In this document: piece by piece, positions 51,201 through 62,463 of the stretch | Layout: each line of letters begins with the position of its first letter | Numbering within the stretch: the stretch's first letter is position 1 | Source of the DNA: Gyrodactylus bullatarudis | Taxonomy: Eukaryota; Platyhelminthes; Monogenea; Gyrodactylidea; Gyrodactylidae | DNA: 64,000 bases | Assembly (NCBI GenBank): GCA_012064415.1 | Contig: SSNU01000310.1 | Coordinates: 124,001 to 188,000, forward strand | Direction: 5' to 3' | Translations under genes and position numbers: made by a program | Notes under the pieces: generated by a model | Told to the model about the DNA's origin: nothing | The model's database searches: none | What the model saw: the letters and a program-made list of their open reading frames with translations, nothing else

Positions 51201-53545
51201 AATTTTCGCAACAACAATAAATCGATATTGGAATAGAAATAATTCCTCCCCCTCACTCCTCCCCCCCCCCCAGAAAAAAGTGATCAGAAAAAATTAAAGT
51301 GAAAATTTTTTATCGGAATATTTGCTATAATCAATAAAAATATTCAACTGCTAAAAAAAAGAGTATACTAATTAGCTAACTGTAAAAATAAATGAGATTC
51401 AAAATGTCTGAATCTATCTTTAAATTCAATATACAGATACATCTGAATTATTATTGTTATTATATTATGCATTAGTCCAATTGTATGTGGCTAGCAAATA
51501 GTAGTATTTACTGAATATTACTATACATCAGTTGGTCGATGCACGATGAGACAACCATACAAAAGAATATCCTCACAATAAAAAGTTGAATTCACATGCC
51601 TGTGTTCATCAGCATAACTGGTGATTGATAATTGGATAAAAGAGTATTTTTATACCAAAAAGTAAATTTAAAATTGGGAAGATTACTAACCAAAAGGTTA
51701 CTAAACGAATTTAATTGCCTTATACAATGCAATATATTTCTAGTCAATTAATTTATCTGTTTTAATAACCGACGGAATTTTTTCCAGCTTGCACCAAATC
51801 AGAGGGGGTTGAAAAATAAATCTCTTATTACTCTATAATCAAAGGACTCAAATCGAATAAACTACATTTATCATTTTTTATTCATGAAATAATTATTTAA
51901 TAAAGCTTTAGTTTCCAATAATAAAACTAACATGAAACTACATAAATCATTACTCGAAGAAATTAATTATTAAATATTTCGTGTATATACTTTTAAGTAG
52001 GTGTGCAGTAAAAAATTTTAAAAAATCTGAATATTGGTTTTAAAATGTTGCAAAGATCTAATAATCTGTAATTATTTTATCCATAAGTTAATTTCAAAAT
52101 AAATAAACTTCCAAATTTTCTTAATACAGAAGAATTTCTAATAATTCTAAAAAAATTAAGTTCTAAACAATTTTTATTAAACATATACTCATAACTCGAT
52201 ACCCAACTATATTGTACAATGACTAAATTTGTCCTATAGCAAAGTCAATGACTTTAGAGACTCATCCTAGATGATTTAAAATTTTACTCGAATATCTTGA
52301 TAAAAGTTGAAATTTTCTACTGAATGTTCCATTTTTGAAGTTGAGCATCTCACGTGGTGTCATAAAAATTCGTGACATAATAGAATAGACACAGATAAAT
52401 CAAGATGCAACATGTAGATATTTATGATACAGTATATACTACTCTCAGTAAGATAAGAGGGAGTGATTGAGAGCGAAGGAATATTCTATTTTGTCAAATT
52501 GTCACCATCTCGGTCTAAAATCTCTAATTAGTCCTTACAAAATCTGGGAAATATTTCTACATCAACATTGCCTGTTCAGGATAATAATTTGGTTTTGACT
52601 AATTTGAATAGACTTTTTGACCTTAAAGATGAAGAGAATACAAAGAGACGCATTAATGAATAGAATACAAGTTTTCTTATTGGTTCAATGAAACATGAAA
52701 TAACTCACCCTCAAATTCTGTTCCATCCTTGACATTTTCAGTTCAGACAAAGTTAGAGCTCCTTGACCTCCATTCTGTATTATCGTGATTTAGTATGAAT
52801 TACAACTTATTAGATTGACCCCTCTTAGCCAATCAAAATCCAGTATTAGTTAAATTGAATATCATTGGTCAGAACCTAATTATACAAATTTATTACCAGT
52901 ATTCTATTATTGTAGCTGATATGACGAAATACTGATGAGCAGTGCCAGGGCTATTTTTTCATGTCAAAATCACTCTGTATATTCTAAAGTAATGCTATTT
53001 TTATGAATAGAAATATTCTATTAATAAAAGACTCCATAAAGATCTGCCTACCTTAAATATATGTGGTATGAAGTAATTTTAAACTTGATTTTGGATTTGA
53101 TTTGTTACAAAATCTGGAAAGATGATCATTAGTAGAAAACCAATTTTTTGATGAAACAAAATCATAGATATCTCCAGTGTTCACAGGGTAAATTATAGTT
53201 GTATTAATTTCAAACTCTAATTTGATTGATGAGACTTTCGATAGCTAACGTACCAATGAGAATCAATAATTATTGTAAAATTTTTCATGTTAAGAAGACT
53301 AGAAGGGTTTCATCTTGAATTTTAATTTACACTTAATTTTTAATAGGAACATTATTAAATTATTTTAAACTGAATTGAAAAAGCTAAAAATTGATCCAGC
53401 ATTTATTTTCATAATGCATAAAGATTTTGTTTCAAAGATTAACTGAGTATTTTTTTTATAGATTAAATTATTTATTAGTGATAGTAATTGTTTTGATCAG
53501 GATACTTCCACTTTCCCATAGAACTCTTCAGGTGATAAATTATCC
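48249..53545. other. 5.3 kb gene-poor region
   Basis: No open frame with recognisable protein features, no tRNA or rRNA and no terminal repeats seen. AT-rich, with scattered microsatellites and a C11 run at 51261. It could hold regulatory sequence, non-coding RNA or old, unrecognisable repeats. Confidence 0.6.
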
Positions 53546-54328
53546 TTAATTATCATTTTTTCGAGTTTCAAAGTATTTAAAGTCCTGAAATGGAAAATTA
53601 AAAAGTAAAGACTGACCATTAGAATAGCAGATGCCAGGATTAAACTCTTGGTTTTAACATCCATGTCAATGGGAAATTGGACAAGATAGGAGTCAGCATC
53701 GCTAAATAATTCTGTACCTACGCTACGCCAAACTTTGGTGATGCATCCAACTTCGGTAACTTCATCACTGCCAATAATCTATTGAATAAATCATGGAAAC
53801 GTACAGAAAATTTTATATCTTTAAATTGACATTTCCAATTACAGGGGCACATGCACTCATTACCGCCGTTTATCGAGAGTATTTTCCTGTCATTCTCATC
53901 TAAAATTTCAAAATCAGCATAACAGTAATGGTAGATCTCTTTAACTCTTCCAATGTGATGCCCATTGGCTTCGACATTCAGTTCATCCAAACAGCAATCT
54001 GTACATCTATTATTTTACTAAATCAAACCATTGAACATACCCACATCCGGCAAGGCATCGTAAGGGTCTCTTCAATTTCAGGATTTCATGGCCATTATTA
54101 TCTGTAAAATACATTTTGAAATTTCTTCCGGGGCCACACCAATATCTGTTGCAGCAGTTGGTATCTTCCTGAGCAAATAGTATTTGCTCTCCTCTTTCAT
54201 TCAGAATTTGATATTTATTATTCAATTCAATGTCACACAAAACTTCAAGTCAATAGAATTGTTTTACTTTCAGATAGGCTAACCTTTTGCTTCACTAAAA
54301 CTTGATCGTACTGCCGTAAAATTTCCAT
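53546..54328 (-). CDS. phospholipid scramblase family protein
   Basis: Calcium-dependent scramblase-family protein (PLSCR) of the plasma membrane or nucleus. Exons, 5' to 3': 54328-54268, 54242-54041, 54006-53805, 53778-53617, 53584-53546, with introns of 25, 34, 26 and 32 nt. It begins MEILRQYDQVLVKQKV, lacking the usual Pro-rich N-terminus. Then LNNKYQILNERGEQILFAQE, the Cys cluster DTNCCNRYWCGPGR and LKRPLRCLAGCG. The second half has VEANGHHIGRVKEIYHYCYA, the CMCPCNWKC cluster and FSDADSYLVQFPIDMDVKTK (the calcium-binding and membrane-proximal region of the family). The C-terminus is short (DFKYFETRKNDN) after the inner hydrophobic helix. All joins agree with family alignment. At about 220 codons it is slightly short. 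Confidence 0.9.
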
Positions 54329-54349
54329 GGTTACTTCTACATTTTGCGG

Positions 54350-54362
54350 AGGTTTTATATAA
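54350..54362 (-). promoter_or_regulatory. TATA-box candidate of the scramblase gene
   Basis: On the minus strand, TTTATATAAAAC lies about 25-30 bp upstream of the ATG, which itself sits in a good context (AACCATGG). If used, the 5' UTR would be almost absent. Confidence 0.3.
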
Positions 54363-55422
54363 ATACTTTTTATTTAATCAAATTAACACAAGATCTAAGA
54401 TGAAGAAAAGAGCAGACCAATCAATGCACAATTGCACCATTGTATCTCAAGATGAAATCCTTGTCATAAAAGAATTCATCATCCATAAAGGGTAGTCAAC
54501 AAAGTAATCATTATAGAATAATTTTTCAAAAATCACCTACAGTCCAAATTGAAAATTTCCCCTATCTTGACAGAATGATGATTTATTCAAATCCTTCAAA
54601 CAATGGTACTATTTTTTCTCTATTGATATTTTCACACCTAAAATATTTTTAACTGAAATGTGATCTCACTAAATGGTAATTGATTATTTTTCCATGAACC
54701 TCAATCAATTGGTGATGATAAAGAAAATATACATAATAATTGAAAATAATTCTTTGGAAGTTAATTATTCCTTAAAAATTTTGGGGAAAAATAATTTTAA
54801 AAATATTGATTCTTAACGGTGCCGAGAGGTATATGTTGAAGTAGAAGTAATATCGCTTGTCTGAAACATAAGGTGATAGCAAATTCAATTTAAATACGAA
54901 ATACAAATTTATATTGTATATTTCCAACGTGTTTTTTCGTTTTCAAAAAATGTGAGTTTTATTTTTGAGGGTAAAAAATTTTTTTATGATACTTTTTATA
55001 TTATTAATCGTCATCATGAATCTAAACTTTGTTATGAAAATTTATTGGATTGTAATTACAATTACTCTGATGAATAATTAGGAGAGTTAGAAGACAAACC
55101 TGATTATGATTAGCTATTCAGAAGAAACTTTCTTTCAATAAATAACAATTTGTGGATGAGCAAATGGTTCTTTTCATGGGAACTACTGAAATTAAACAGT
55201 ATGTCTAATAAACCGACTAAAAATAAAATATTTTCTCGGAATGCTTTTGAATTAAAAGTTTTAATCATCATTTTCATATCTATCATGTTCAAGTGTAGCT
55301 GAAGCTCTCAGAATTAATACCTAAACATAATGTTATATCCTTCTCATCAGACATTTTAATAACAACGCGTGATTTGGGGCAAGGTAAGTTTTTAAGTTCC
55401 TTTATTTATTAAAACAAGATTA
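54363..55422. other. spacer, no gene seen
   Basis: AT-rich sequence between the scramblase gene and the Ty3/gypsy relic. The only open frames are short and without features. Confidence 0.55.
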
Positions 55423-57729
55423 TCACATTGTTAACACCTCCCCTTCCCGAAAGCGAGGCGGCTTGGAGGCGTTTCGGCTTAGGTTCCTACGTATTTGGGG
55501 TTCTGACGTAATAGAGTGTGATTGATTCTGGAGAGATGCATGTGAATCTTGATACTCAATTTCTGGGATTCCCAAGCTATCAGCGAGAGTGCTCAGCAGA
55601 GGCTTTGGGTCAGTGCGAGGCCTGGTATGATTGACATGAACTGCTTTTGTTCGTCCATTATTGTCTTCAATATCCAGGATCTGACCCTTGACTTTTGTCA
55701 CCACAGCTTCAATCCATTTTGCTTGAGGAGTATTGTGCTTATCGTGGATCCAGACAAGGCCTCCAGCATTAAAGGCTGAGTTTGGGGTTATCACTCTCTT
55801 TGCTCTTGTGTTCAGTGGATTAAGCATGGTAAGTTTCGTGTTAACTTTCCTGCCGAACATGGCTTCTGATGGGGAGATGCCTTCAAGAGTTTTATATGGG
55901 GTGGTTCTGTAATAGAACAAGAATATTTGGATTGCCTCTTTCTTCTCCTCCCTCTCGTGTTTTTTGAGACACCTTTTAAAAGTGTCAACAAAACGCTCTG
56001 CCATTTACTTCGGGCCATTTCGTCTTCGCGTCAACAATTACCAAGAAATACATGCCGTCTATGGGGCCGGCAAAATCGATGTGGACTCTCTCTCCATTGG
56101 CCTTTGGGGAACTAGCCATGGGACAGGAGGAGCTTTGGGTAGAAGCTTGGCGTTGGTCTGACAAGGATGGCATGCTTTGACATGAAATTCAATATCATTA
56201 TCAATTTTATACTAATAAATGTTTTGTCTCGCTAATGCTTTCATTGCACTTATTCCAGGATGACCAGTGTGTAGATATGCTAACACCTCTTTGTGAAGTA
56301 TCTTGGGGATTACAACACGGTCATTCATGAGAATGCAACCACTGAGTGACTTGAGATTTTCACGCCTATCAAAATAAGGCTTTATGCCTTCAAGAATGCT
56401 CCTAGGCCAACCCTGTAGTGTAGGATCAAGTACTTGCGACAGTATCTCGTTAGATGCTGTCTCAAGGGCTATCTATTCAGGCTGAATACTATTCAGTAAA
56501 TGGGGCTCCTTCTTAATGGGGCATCATCGCCGGCTGTAAGTCTGGCGATTACTACATCTTCATTCCCTGGGGAGTACATGCGTGACAGGCAGTCTGCATG
56601 CCCGAATGAATTTGTTTTGATGTAGCTTATTTCGAAATCGTAATTTCTTAAAGTTAGAGACCATCTCTGCAGTCTGCTAGCTGAGGTTTGCTTTATACCT
56701 TTCTTTGGGTTAAAGATATTTAGCAGAGGTTGGTGGTCTGTCTGTAGGAAGAATTTTCTTCCAAAGATATACTTATGAAACTTGAGTGACAGCGTACACT
56801 AAGGATAGGCCTTCCTTTTCTATTTGGGGATCATCTTGTTGGGCCGTGTCTAGACTTTTAGACAGATAGAAAATTGGTAGCCACTTATCTGCGTATTGTT
56901 GCATGAGCATGGCTCCAATACTCTTTGCTGAGGCGTCGGCTGCTACTGTGATTGGTAATTCAGGATCATAAAATGCTAATTGGGAGCATGAGGCTAATGT
57001 AGCCTTGATCTTTTTGAAGTTCTCATCACAATCGGCGGTCCATTCGAACTTCGTGTTGGGCTTGAGCAAGTGTCTCATTGACTCCTTGAAACGATGTAAA
57101 TTTTTCAAGAATGGAGCGAAAAAGTTTACTAGTCCCAGGAATGACATCAACTCTTGCCTAGACTGGGGATGTCTTAGGGAGAGAAGGTCTTCTACCTTTT
57201 TGGGGTTTAGTTTTCGACCGTTTTGATCTAAAATGCAGACTAAGTATTCTACCTGGGGTTTGGCGAATTCGCATTTGGACAAATTCAGCTTCAGCCCTGC
57301 ACCGGTTAGTTTTCCAATTACCTTGTGTGTTGTATGCCAAAGACTTTTAATGTCTGATTCCCAAATGAGGATATCATCTATATACGCTTGAGTGCGTGGT
57401 ACTCCTTTAAGTATGAGGTCTATGACGTGCTGAAAAATTTTGGATGTAGGTTTTACACTAATTGTAAACTTGGGGATGTTTGCAAATATGTCAGGCACGG
57501 GTTGAGCTTTTTGTAGGGCCAATGTTGAGGATATGGCTTCGACTGAGGCTTTCACAGTCGACTCAATGATTTGATACATAAAAATGTATGAGCTTTGACA
57601 ATCATTTATTACTAGTTTCAAGCAAGAGGTGTCAGAAAAGTTACTGAAGAGAGGTGATACAAGAGAGACGAACTGCAGGTCTGCTCTGTTTCCGAAGCAG
57701 TCCCTCCACATGAGTACTCCGGTAAACAT
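55423..57729 (-). mobile_element. Ty3/gypsy retrotransposon relic with internal deletions
   Basis: Decayed LTR-retrotransposon polyprotein read on the minus strand. 57729-56773 is one open frame. Its head is gag-like and unrecognised, then it passes directly into the reverse transcriptase palm (YIDDILIW), the connection domain (FLGLVNFFAPFLKNL) and RNase H (VAADASAKSIGAML). Protease and the front of the reverse transcriptase are missing, so gag is fused to RT by a deletion. A frameshift at about 56770 moves the end of RNase H (QTDHQPLLNIFNPKKGIK) to another frame. The integrase zinc-binding domain follows (about 56350-56150, with stops), then IDFAGPIDGMYFLVIVDAKT. At about 56010 the catalytic core is deleted and the sequence jumps to the integrase C-terminal part (MAERFVDTFKRCL ... 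VWIHDKHN). No LTR pair was recognised. Inactive. Confidence 0.85.
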
Positions 57730-58119
57730 CAGTTATAAATGGCGGAATCTACCCATAGGGAACCTTTTGTGTTTGCTTTGAGTTGACCCCCCCCCTGAGG
57801 GTAGGCACAGAAGAATTGGTATATCTGGTGTGTTATAAAAACCAGTCTTATGTAATCGACCGAACAGAATCAGGGTTTTGGATCACACGTAGTATCGGAT
57901 AGCTGCTATCCTTTCGCTTAAAAAATGAATAAAACCTTTTTCAAAAGATTCAGAGGTTCTATAGATAGAAGTTCAAATATAAATTTTATAATAAAACTAT
58001 TACTGTAAAAATCAAGTTCAGGCATTAAAGTGAGCCTATATTAAAAAATAACATTTTATTACGAGATTCTAATAAATAGACTGTATATATATAATAATAT
58101 ACTGTATAATCTTCAACCC

Positions 58120-58880
58120 TAACAAAAATCACCTCCGGTGTCCCTCAAGGTTCGGTTATTGGTCTGACCCTATTCAACCTAGTTTTTTCCGATATAAAAC
58201 CATCCAGCAGCTCAGTCCACTATTTCAATTATGCAGACGACATTAAAATCCTTCTACCAATCCAAAATGGTTCGAATGTCATTGAAACAGAATTAAATCA
58301 TATCCAATCATCCCTCTTTCGAATTGGACTATCGATTAACCACTCGAAAACGAAAATCATGCCTCTTACTAACGAGATCCCTATTGAACCATCCTATAAT
58401 CGAGCTATAGTCAACTCCGTCAATGATTTGGGGTTGAACTACGACTCTAAACTCAATACCAAAGGCCATGCCCTTATCGTACTAATAGCAATCAACTGTA
58501 AATGCTTTTTTCTGCGAAAATTTGTTATCTCATCTAAAATCCGACTCACTTTGTTCAAAGGAGTTATTCTCCCTAATTTCGATTACGGATCTGGACTTCT
58601 ATGTCAAATACCCCAAAAAACTTGAAAGAATCCAATTTATCTACCTCAGATCTTGCTTTGGACCTCACTCATACAAAACTCTCCTGGAACTATCAAACAT
58701 GCACCCTCTTTGGCTTCGAAGAATTGCCGGCTCAGCATCCCTCTACAGTAACCGAACGCCAAATCAACTCTCCAGATATAATCTCAGATCTGGTTCTGGA
58801 TTTTCAATTCTACTGCAAACAATTCTACCACTTAGATCGTGCTTCTAGATTAACTTATACATTTTTAAAGACATGAAAAT
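58120..58880 (+). mobile_element. 5'-truncated non-LTR retrotransposon (reverse transcriptase fragment)
   Basis: Reads TSGVPQGSVIGLTLFNLVFSD, then NYADDIKILLPIQ (the YADD catalytic box), INHSKTKIMPLT and the thumb region. After about 58624 stops and shifts interrupt it. The order and wording (GVPQGSV-GPTLFN, YADD) are those of Jockey/CR1-like non-LTR elements. No endonuclease domain lies upstream, consistent with 5' truncation. Inactive. Confidence 0.8.
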
Positions 58881-59293
58881 AAACCAGATATGTAATTAAC
58901 TTTATCAATTTATACCAGATAACCACAATTATTTTTGTAATTTTTTTATATAATCTTATAATTAAATAAAAATCTATTATATATATATAGAACTTCTATA
59001 TACAGTATTATAGAAGTATATATGTAATTTGTATTTCTGAAACCTAGTTACAATTAAATTGAAGATCAATAATTGAACTAGTTGAATTTCAATTATTGAA
59101 ACTTGGTTTCTGTTTAGGAAATTTTCTCAAGTTTCAGAGTCTGAAAGTTTCAAATTGAAAATGTGCAACTTTGTTCTTTAAAAATTCCTAAACTAAGAAA
59201 ATATATGCAAAGCTGTGTTTAAGCAATTGAATACTTTGAAAATTACGTTTTTTAATAAACAACATTCATACATTAATTATTAACTGATAAATT

Positions 59294-61051
59294 ATGAACG
59301 AAACCCTTCTTAATGGAATTTTACAAAATGTTGTTGAACAAAATGGTCCAATAATTTACGGACCAGGTTTTTCCAAGCCGATCAATCCATATCGACTCAA
59401 GAAATTAAGAAGCAGAGAAAAAGAGGACGTTGAAAAAGCGAAAGAGTATGCTATGAGGCAAAGTATTAAAAGTGTTCTTGTGAAACAATCACAAACCCAA
59501 CAAGCTTGTGCACTTCTTAATCTTAAACGACAGCAAACATTGAGTTTACTTAATCGCATTTATGTCGGATCGATCCCCTATGATGTCCCAGAAGGTCCAG
59601 TTCGGGAAATGTTTATTCCCTTTGGTCCTATTAAAGCAGTTACGATGAGCTGGGATGGTGGTACAACAAAACATAAAGGATATGGTTTCATTGAATTCGA
59701 ATATCCTGAATCAGCAATATTGGCTATTGAAATCATGAACAGTTTTCTCTATTTAGGTAGACCAATCAAAGTAGGACGTCCAACAAATCTTCCTAATCCT
59801 GAGCCTATGATAAAACAATTGATGAAAGATAACAATTTAGAAAAGAGAATTTTTGTTGCTGGTGTTCATGAGGCTATCACTGATCTAGATTTGGCTGATG
59901 TATTTGGAGCTTTTGGTACTATATTGCATTGCAAGTATGTAAAATGATAAATTATTTCAGGTTGGAAACTGAATTTTTACTACCTAACAAACATCGAGGT
60001 GTTGCATACATAGACTATGAAACTGAACAATCTGCAATTGATGCCATGAGTAGTATGAACAAGTTTAATTTGGGAGGAAAGACACTAAAAGTATGTCGGG
60101 CTGTCTGTCCAACTGAATTCCTTCGCAGTTACGCAACAGAAAATAAACCGAATGCATTTGGCAAAAAAAATCTCCCTAATGCTGTTGCAATAGCAGCTGC
60201 GGCTGCCACTGCTCAAGCTCTTGCTAAAGAATCAGAACAGGTAAATAAAATAAGATTATTTGATGAATTTACATTAACTGAATCTATATCTGCTAATATG
60301 AAAATTTTTAGACATGGAAAAAACTAGTTGTAAGTAATTTTTCTTGGTAATGAGAGATTCCTAATTCTAATTTCTTAAGACTAATTTAAACATTTATAAT
60401 ATAACAATTTCGATTCATGTAGTGGATAAAATATAATTTGGTATAATTTTCAGCTCTCTTCCGACGAAAGGATAGCTATGAACAATGGACAACCTGAGAG
60501 TAAGTCAAATTCAATTTATCGCTAAATTGGATGACAAATAAAAATTCTCTATTTTACTAGAGAAAGATGAAATGGACATTTCTCCTTTGAATTCACCTAA
60601 AAGAGAATCATACGAGAATAAAGTTGAAGAAGAAAAAACCAGAGTCTTAGACCAGGAAGATGAGGAAGAAGATGAATATATGAAGCTGGGTCTTTTGCCA
60701 CCTGAATGCATGTAATTTTTAATGAGAATATCTACTTTTAGTAGAAATATTGATTTTATTCTATATTTTAGTGGTGTTCTCATGCTGACCAATATGGTGA
60801 CCAAGTCTGAAATTGACGATGATCTTTCAGAAGAAATTAAGGAAGAATGTTCTTCGTATGGAATTGTTAAGAATGTTCATATTCACACAACTGACGAGAG
60901 CGATGAAGTTAGAATTTTTGTTCAATACTCTCATCCTAGTGCAGTTAGCTTTGCAATTTCCAGTCTTGACGGAAGATATTTTGCTGGTAAAATGATTTCA
61001 GCTCTGGAATATGATCCTATCGCCTTTCAATTAAAAGATTATTCCAAATGA
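59294..61051 (+). CDS. PUF60: PUF60/Half pint splicing factor
   Basis: Poly-U-binding splicing regulator that works with U2AF at 3' splice sites. Exons: 59294-59934, 59961-60240, 60454-60499, 60561-60711, 60772-61051. Helical N-terminus (YAMRQSIKSVLVKQSQTQQA), RRM1 (RIYVGSIPYDV, KGYGFIEFE), RRM2 (KRIFVAGVHEAITD, RGVAYIDYE), an Ala-rich spacer (AVAIAAAAATAQALAKESEQ), an acidic linker (DQEDEEEDEY), and a C-terminal U2AF-homology motif domain (SEIDDDLSEEIKEECSSYG, DGRYFAGKMISALEYD). The first intron, 59935-59960, is 26 nt and interrupts RRM2; the others are 60-212 nt. A hydrophobic or basic reading within the 212-nt intron means a retained form would truncate the protein. AATAAA at 61077. Confidence 0.95.
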
Positions 61052-61716
61052 AAATACGCTATCAATAATATTTCATAATAAAATGTACATAAATTAGAAA
61101 ATTAAATTTTTACTGACATGTAATAAAGTATTTTTTACTGCCCACTAATCAACTACTATGCTGCAATAAAACTTGTTAGTTAGCTATGCGTGAATAAGCA
61201 TAAACTACTCAATAGAAATTTTAGAAATATTGTATTTTCAAGATCAGATATTCCTGAATATCCAAGACTCCTTTTATTAAATCAACAAGCTTACAGGAAG
61301 TAAGCTTTTTTACCAACCAATCCAGTCTTGGATTAATCAACCTACTAGAGCATAAGAAATTAAAATAATTATTAAACAGTATATTCTGAAAAATGTACAG
61401 CATATTTCGAATGTAAAAAAAGTCTGACTGATCATACGACAGACTACGATTGGGGTAGTGAATTTTTTTTATTCATTAAAAGTTATATATCGTATAGATT
61501 AAGTTTATCCACGCTCTCCTTCTTTCTATTTAAATCTCATTCAACGTACAACTTTATTACTCAAATCTAATTGGTCGAGATGAAATTATATTTATGTGGA
61601 AACAATATATATGCGTTTTTATTATCATATTCATCCCTCACTGTTACAAAAAGCATCCAGAGTGAAATAATTCAATGAGCTATTCCAATGGCGAGAGAAT
61701 TATCATGTAAATCAAG
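61052..61716. other. spacer and probable promoter of the next gene
   Basis: No gene seen. A palindrome-like stretch lies at about 61288-61310 (ACAAGCTTAC..GTAAGCTT). Confidence 0.5.
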
Positions 61717-62463
61717 ATGGATAAATCGGACAGAAATCAAAGACCTTATGCCATGTCCAACTCCTATCAGACCCTTTCGGTGCCTAAATCGAATTCCCCA
61801 GCAATGAAAAATTCGTCAAATGATTTAGCTCAAATAAATCGAAACCGTTTTAAATGGGAATCATCTAATAATTTTTTCAATCGCATTGATCCAAGTAATG
61901 ATTTCATGTACGATGGTTATAACCATCCAACAGGGACATTTTTAACAAATTATGCATCAACAAATTCTTCAAAGATAACTGGATTATTTGGTATTGCAAG
62001 TGCTGCTATGGCAGCTTCCAGAGCTGCAAGTAACACTGACTGGTCCTATGGTAAACAACATTCATTATTAGAGCCCAACTTTGATGAATCGAAAAAGCTT
62101 TTGCAACCATCTCAAGGGAAAATTTTTAGACGTCATTCTGATACAAATCTCAGTAATATCCAAAATAACCAAAAAAACTCAACAGAAACAAATGAGTGTA
62201 TCACCCTATGTCCAAAATGTCGGAATATAGTTACCATCAAGAATGAAGAGGCACTATTGCAGAATGCTAAGCCACTTCACCTAAGTCTGGCTATATTGAA
62301 CAAAGAGGTGGAGCAAAATTCCATATTGGATCGAAATAATCTCAAGCTGAATAACCACATGCAAAACTTTGAAAGACAAAATAAATTAGGCTTGGATGCG
62401 CTAAGCTTTGATTTAATGCGCTCAAAAGGATTGTACCATGGTGAGTTGATTGATTATCATTGA
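61717..62463 (+). CDS. first coding exon of an unidentified gene
   Basis: Not recognised. A 248-codon ATG-initiated open frame, Asn/Ser-rich and probably disordered. It has an Ala-rich helix (GIASAAMAASRAASNT) and one Cys pair (ITLCPKCRNIVTI) that looks like half of a zinc ribbon. A donor-like sequence (CCATG|GTGAGTTG) at about 62441 precedes the in-frame stop, so this is more likely a 5' exon continuing beyond the window than a complete gene. An upstream ATG at about 61689 is not in frame. Confidence 0.5.
   Translation: MDKSDRNQRPYAMSNSYQTLSVPKSNSPAMKNSSNDLAQINRNRFKWESSNNFFNRIDPSNDFMYDGYNHPTGTFLTNYASTNSSKITGLFGIASAAMAASRAASNTDWSYGKQHSLLEPNFDESKKLLQPSQGKIFRRHSDTNLSNIQNNQKNSTETNECITLCPKCRNIVTIKNEEALLQNAKPLHLSLAILNKEVEQNSILDRNNLKLNNHMQNFERQNKLGLDALSFDLMRSKGLYHGELIDYH

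Noticed and set aside
55300..57950. LTR pair of the Ty3/gypsy relic
   Set aside because: No matching direct repeats were found by eye on the two sides.
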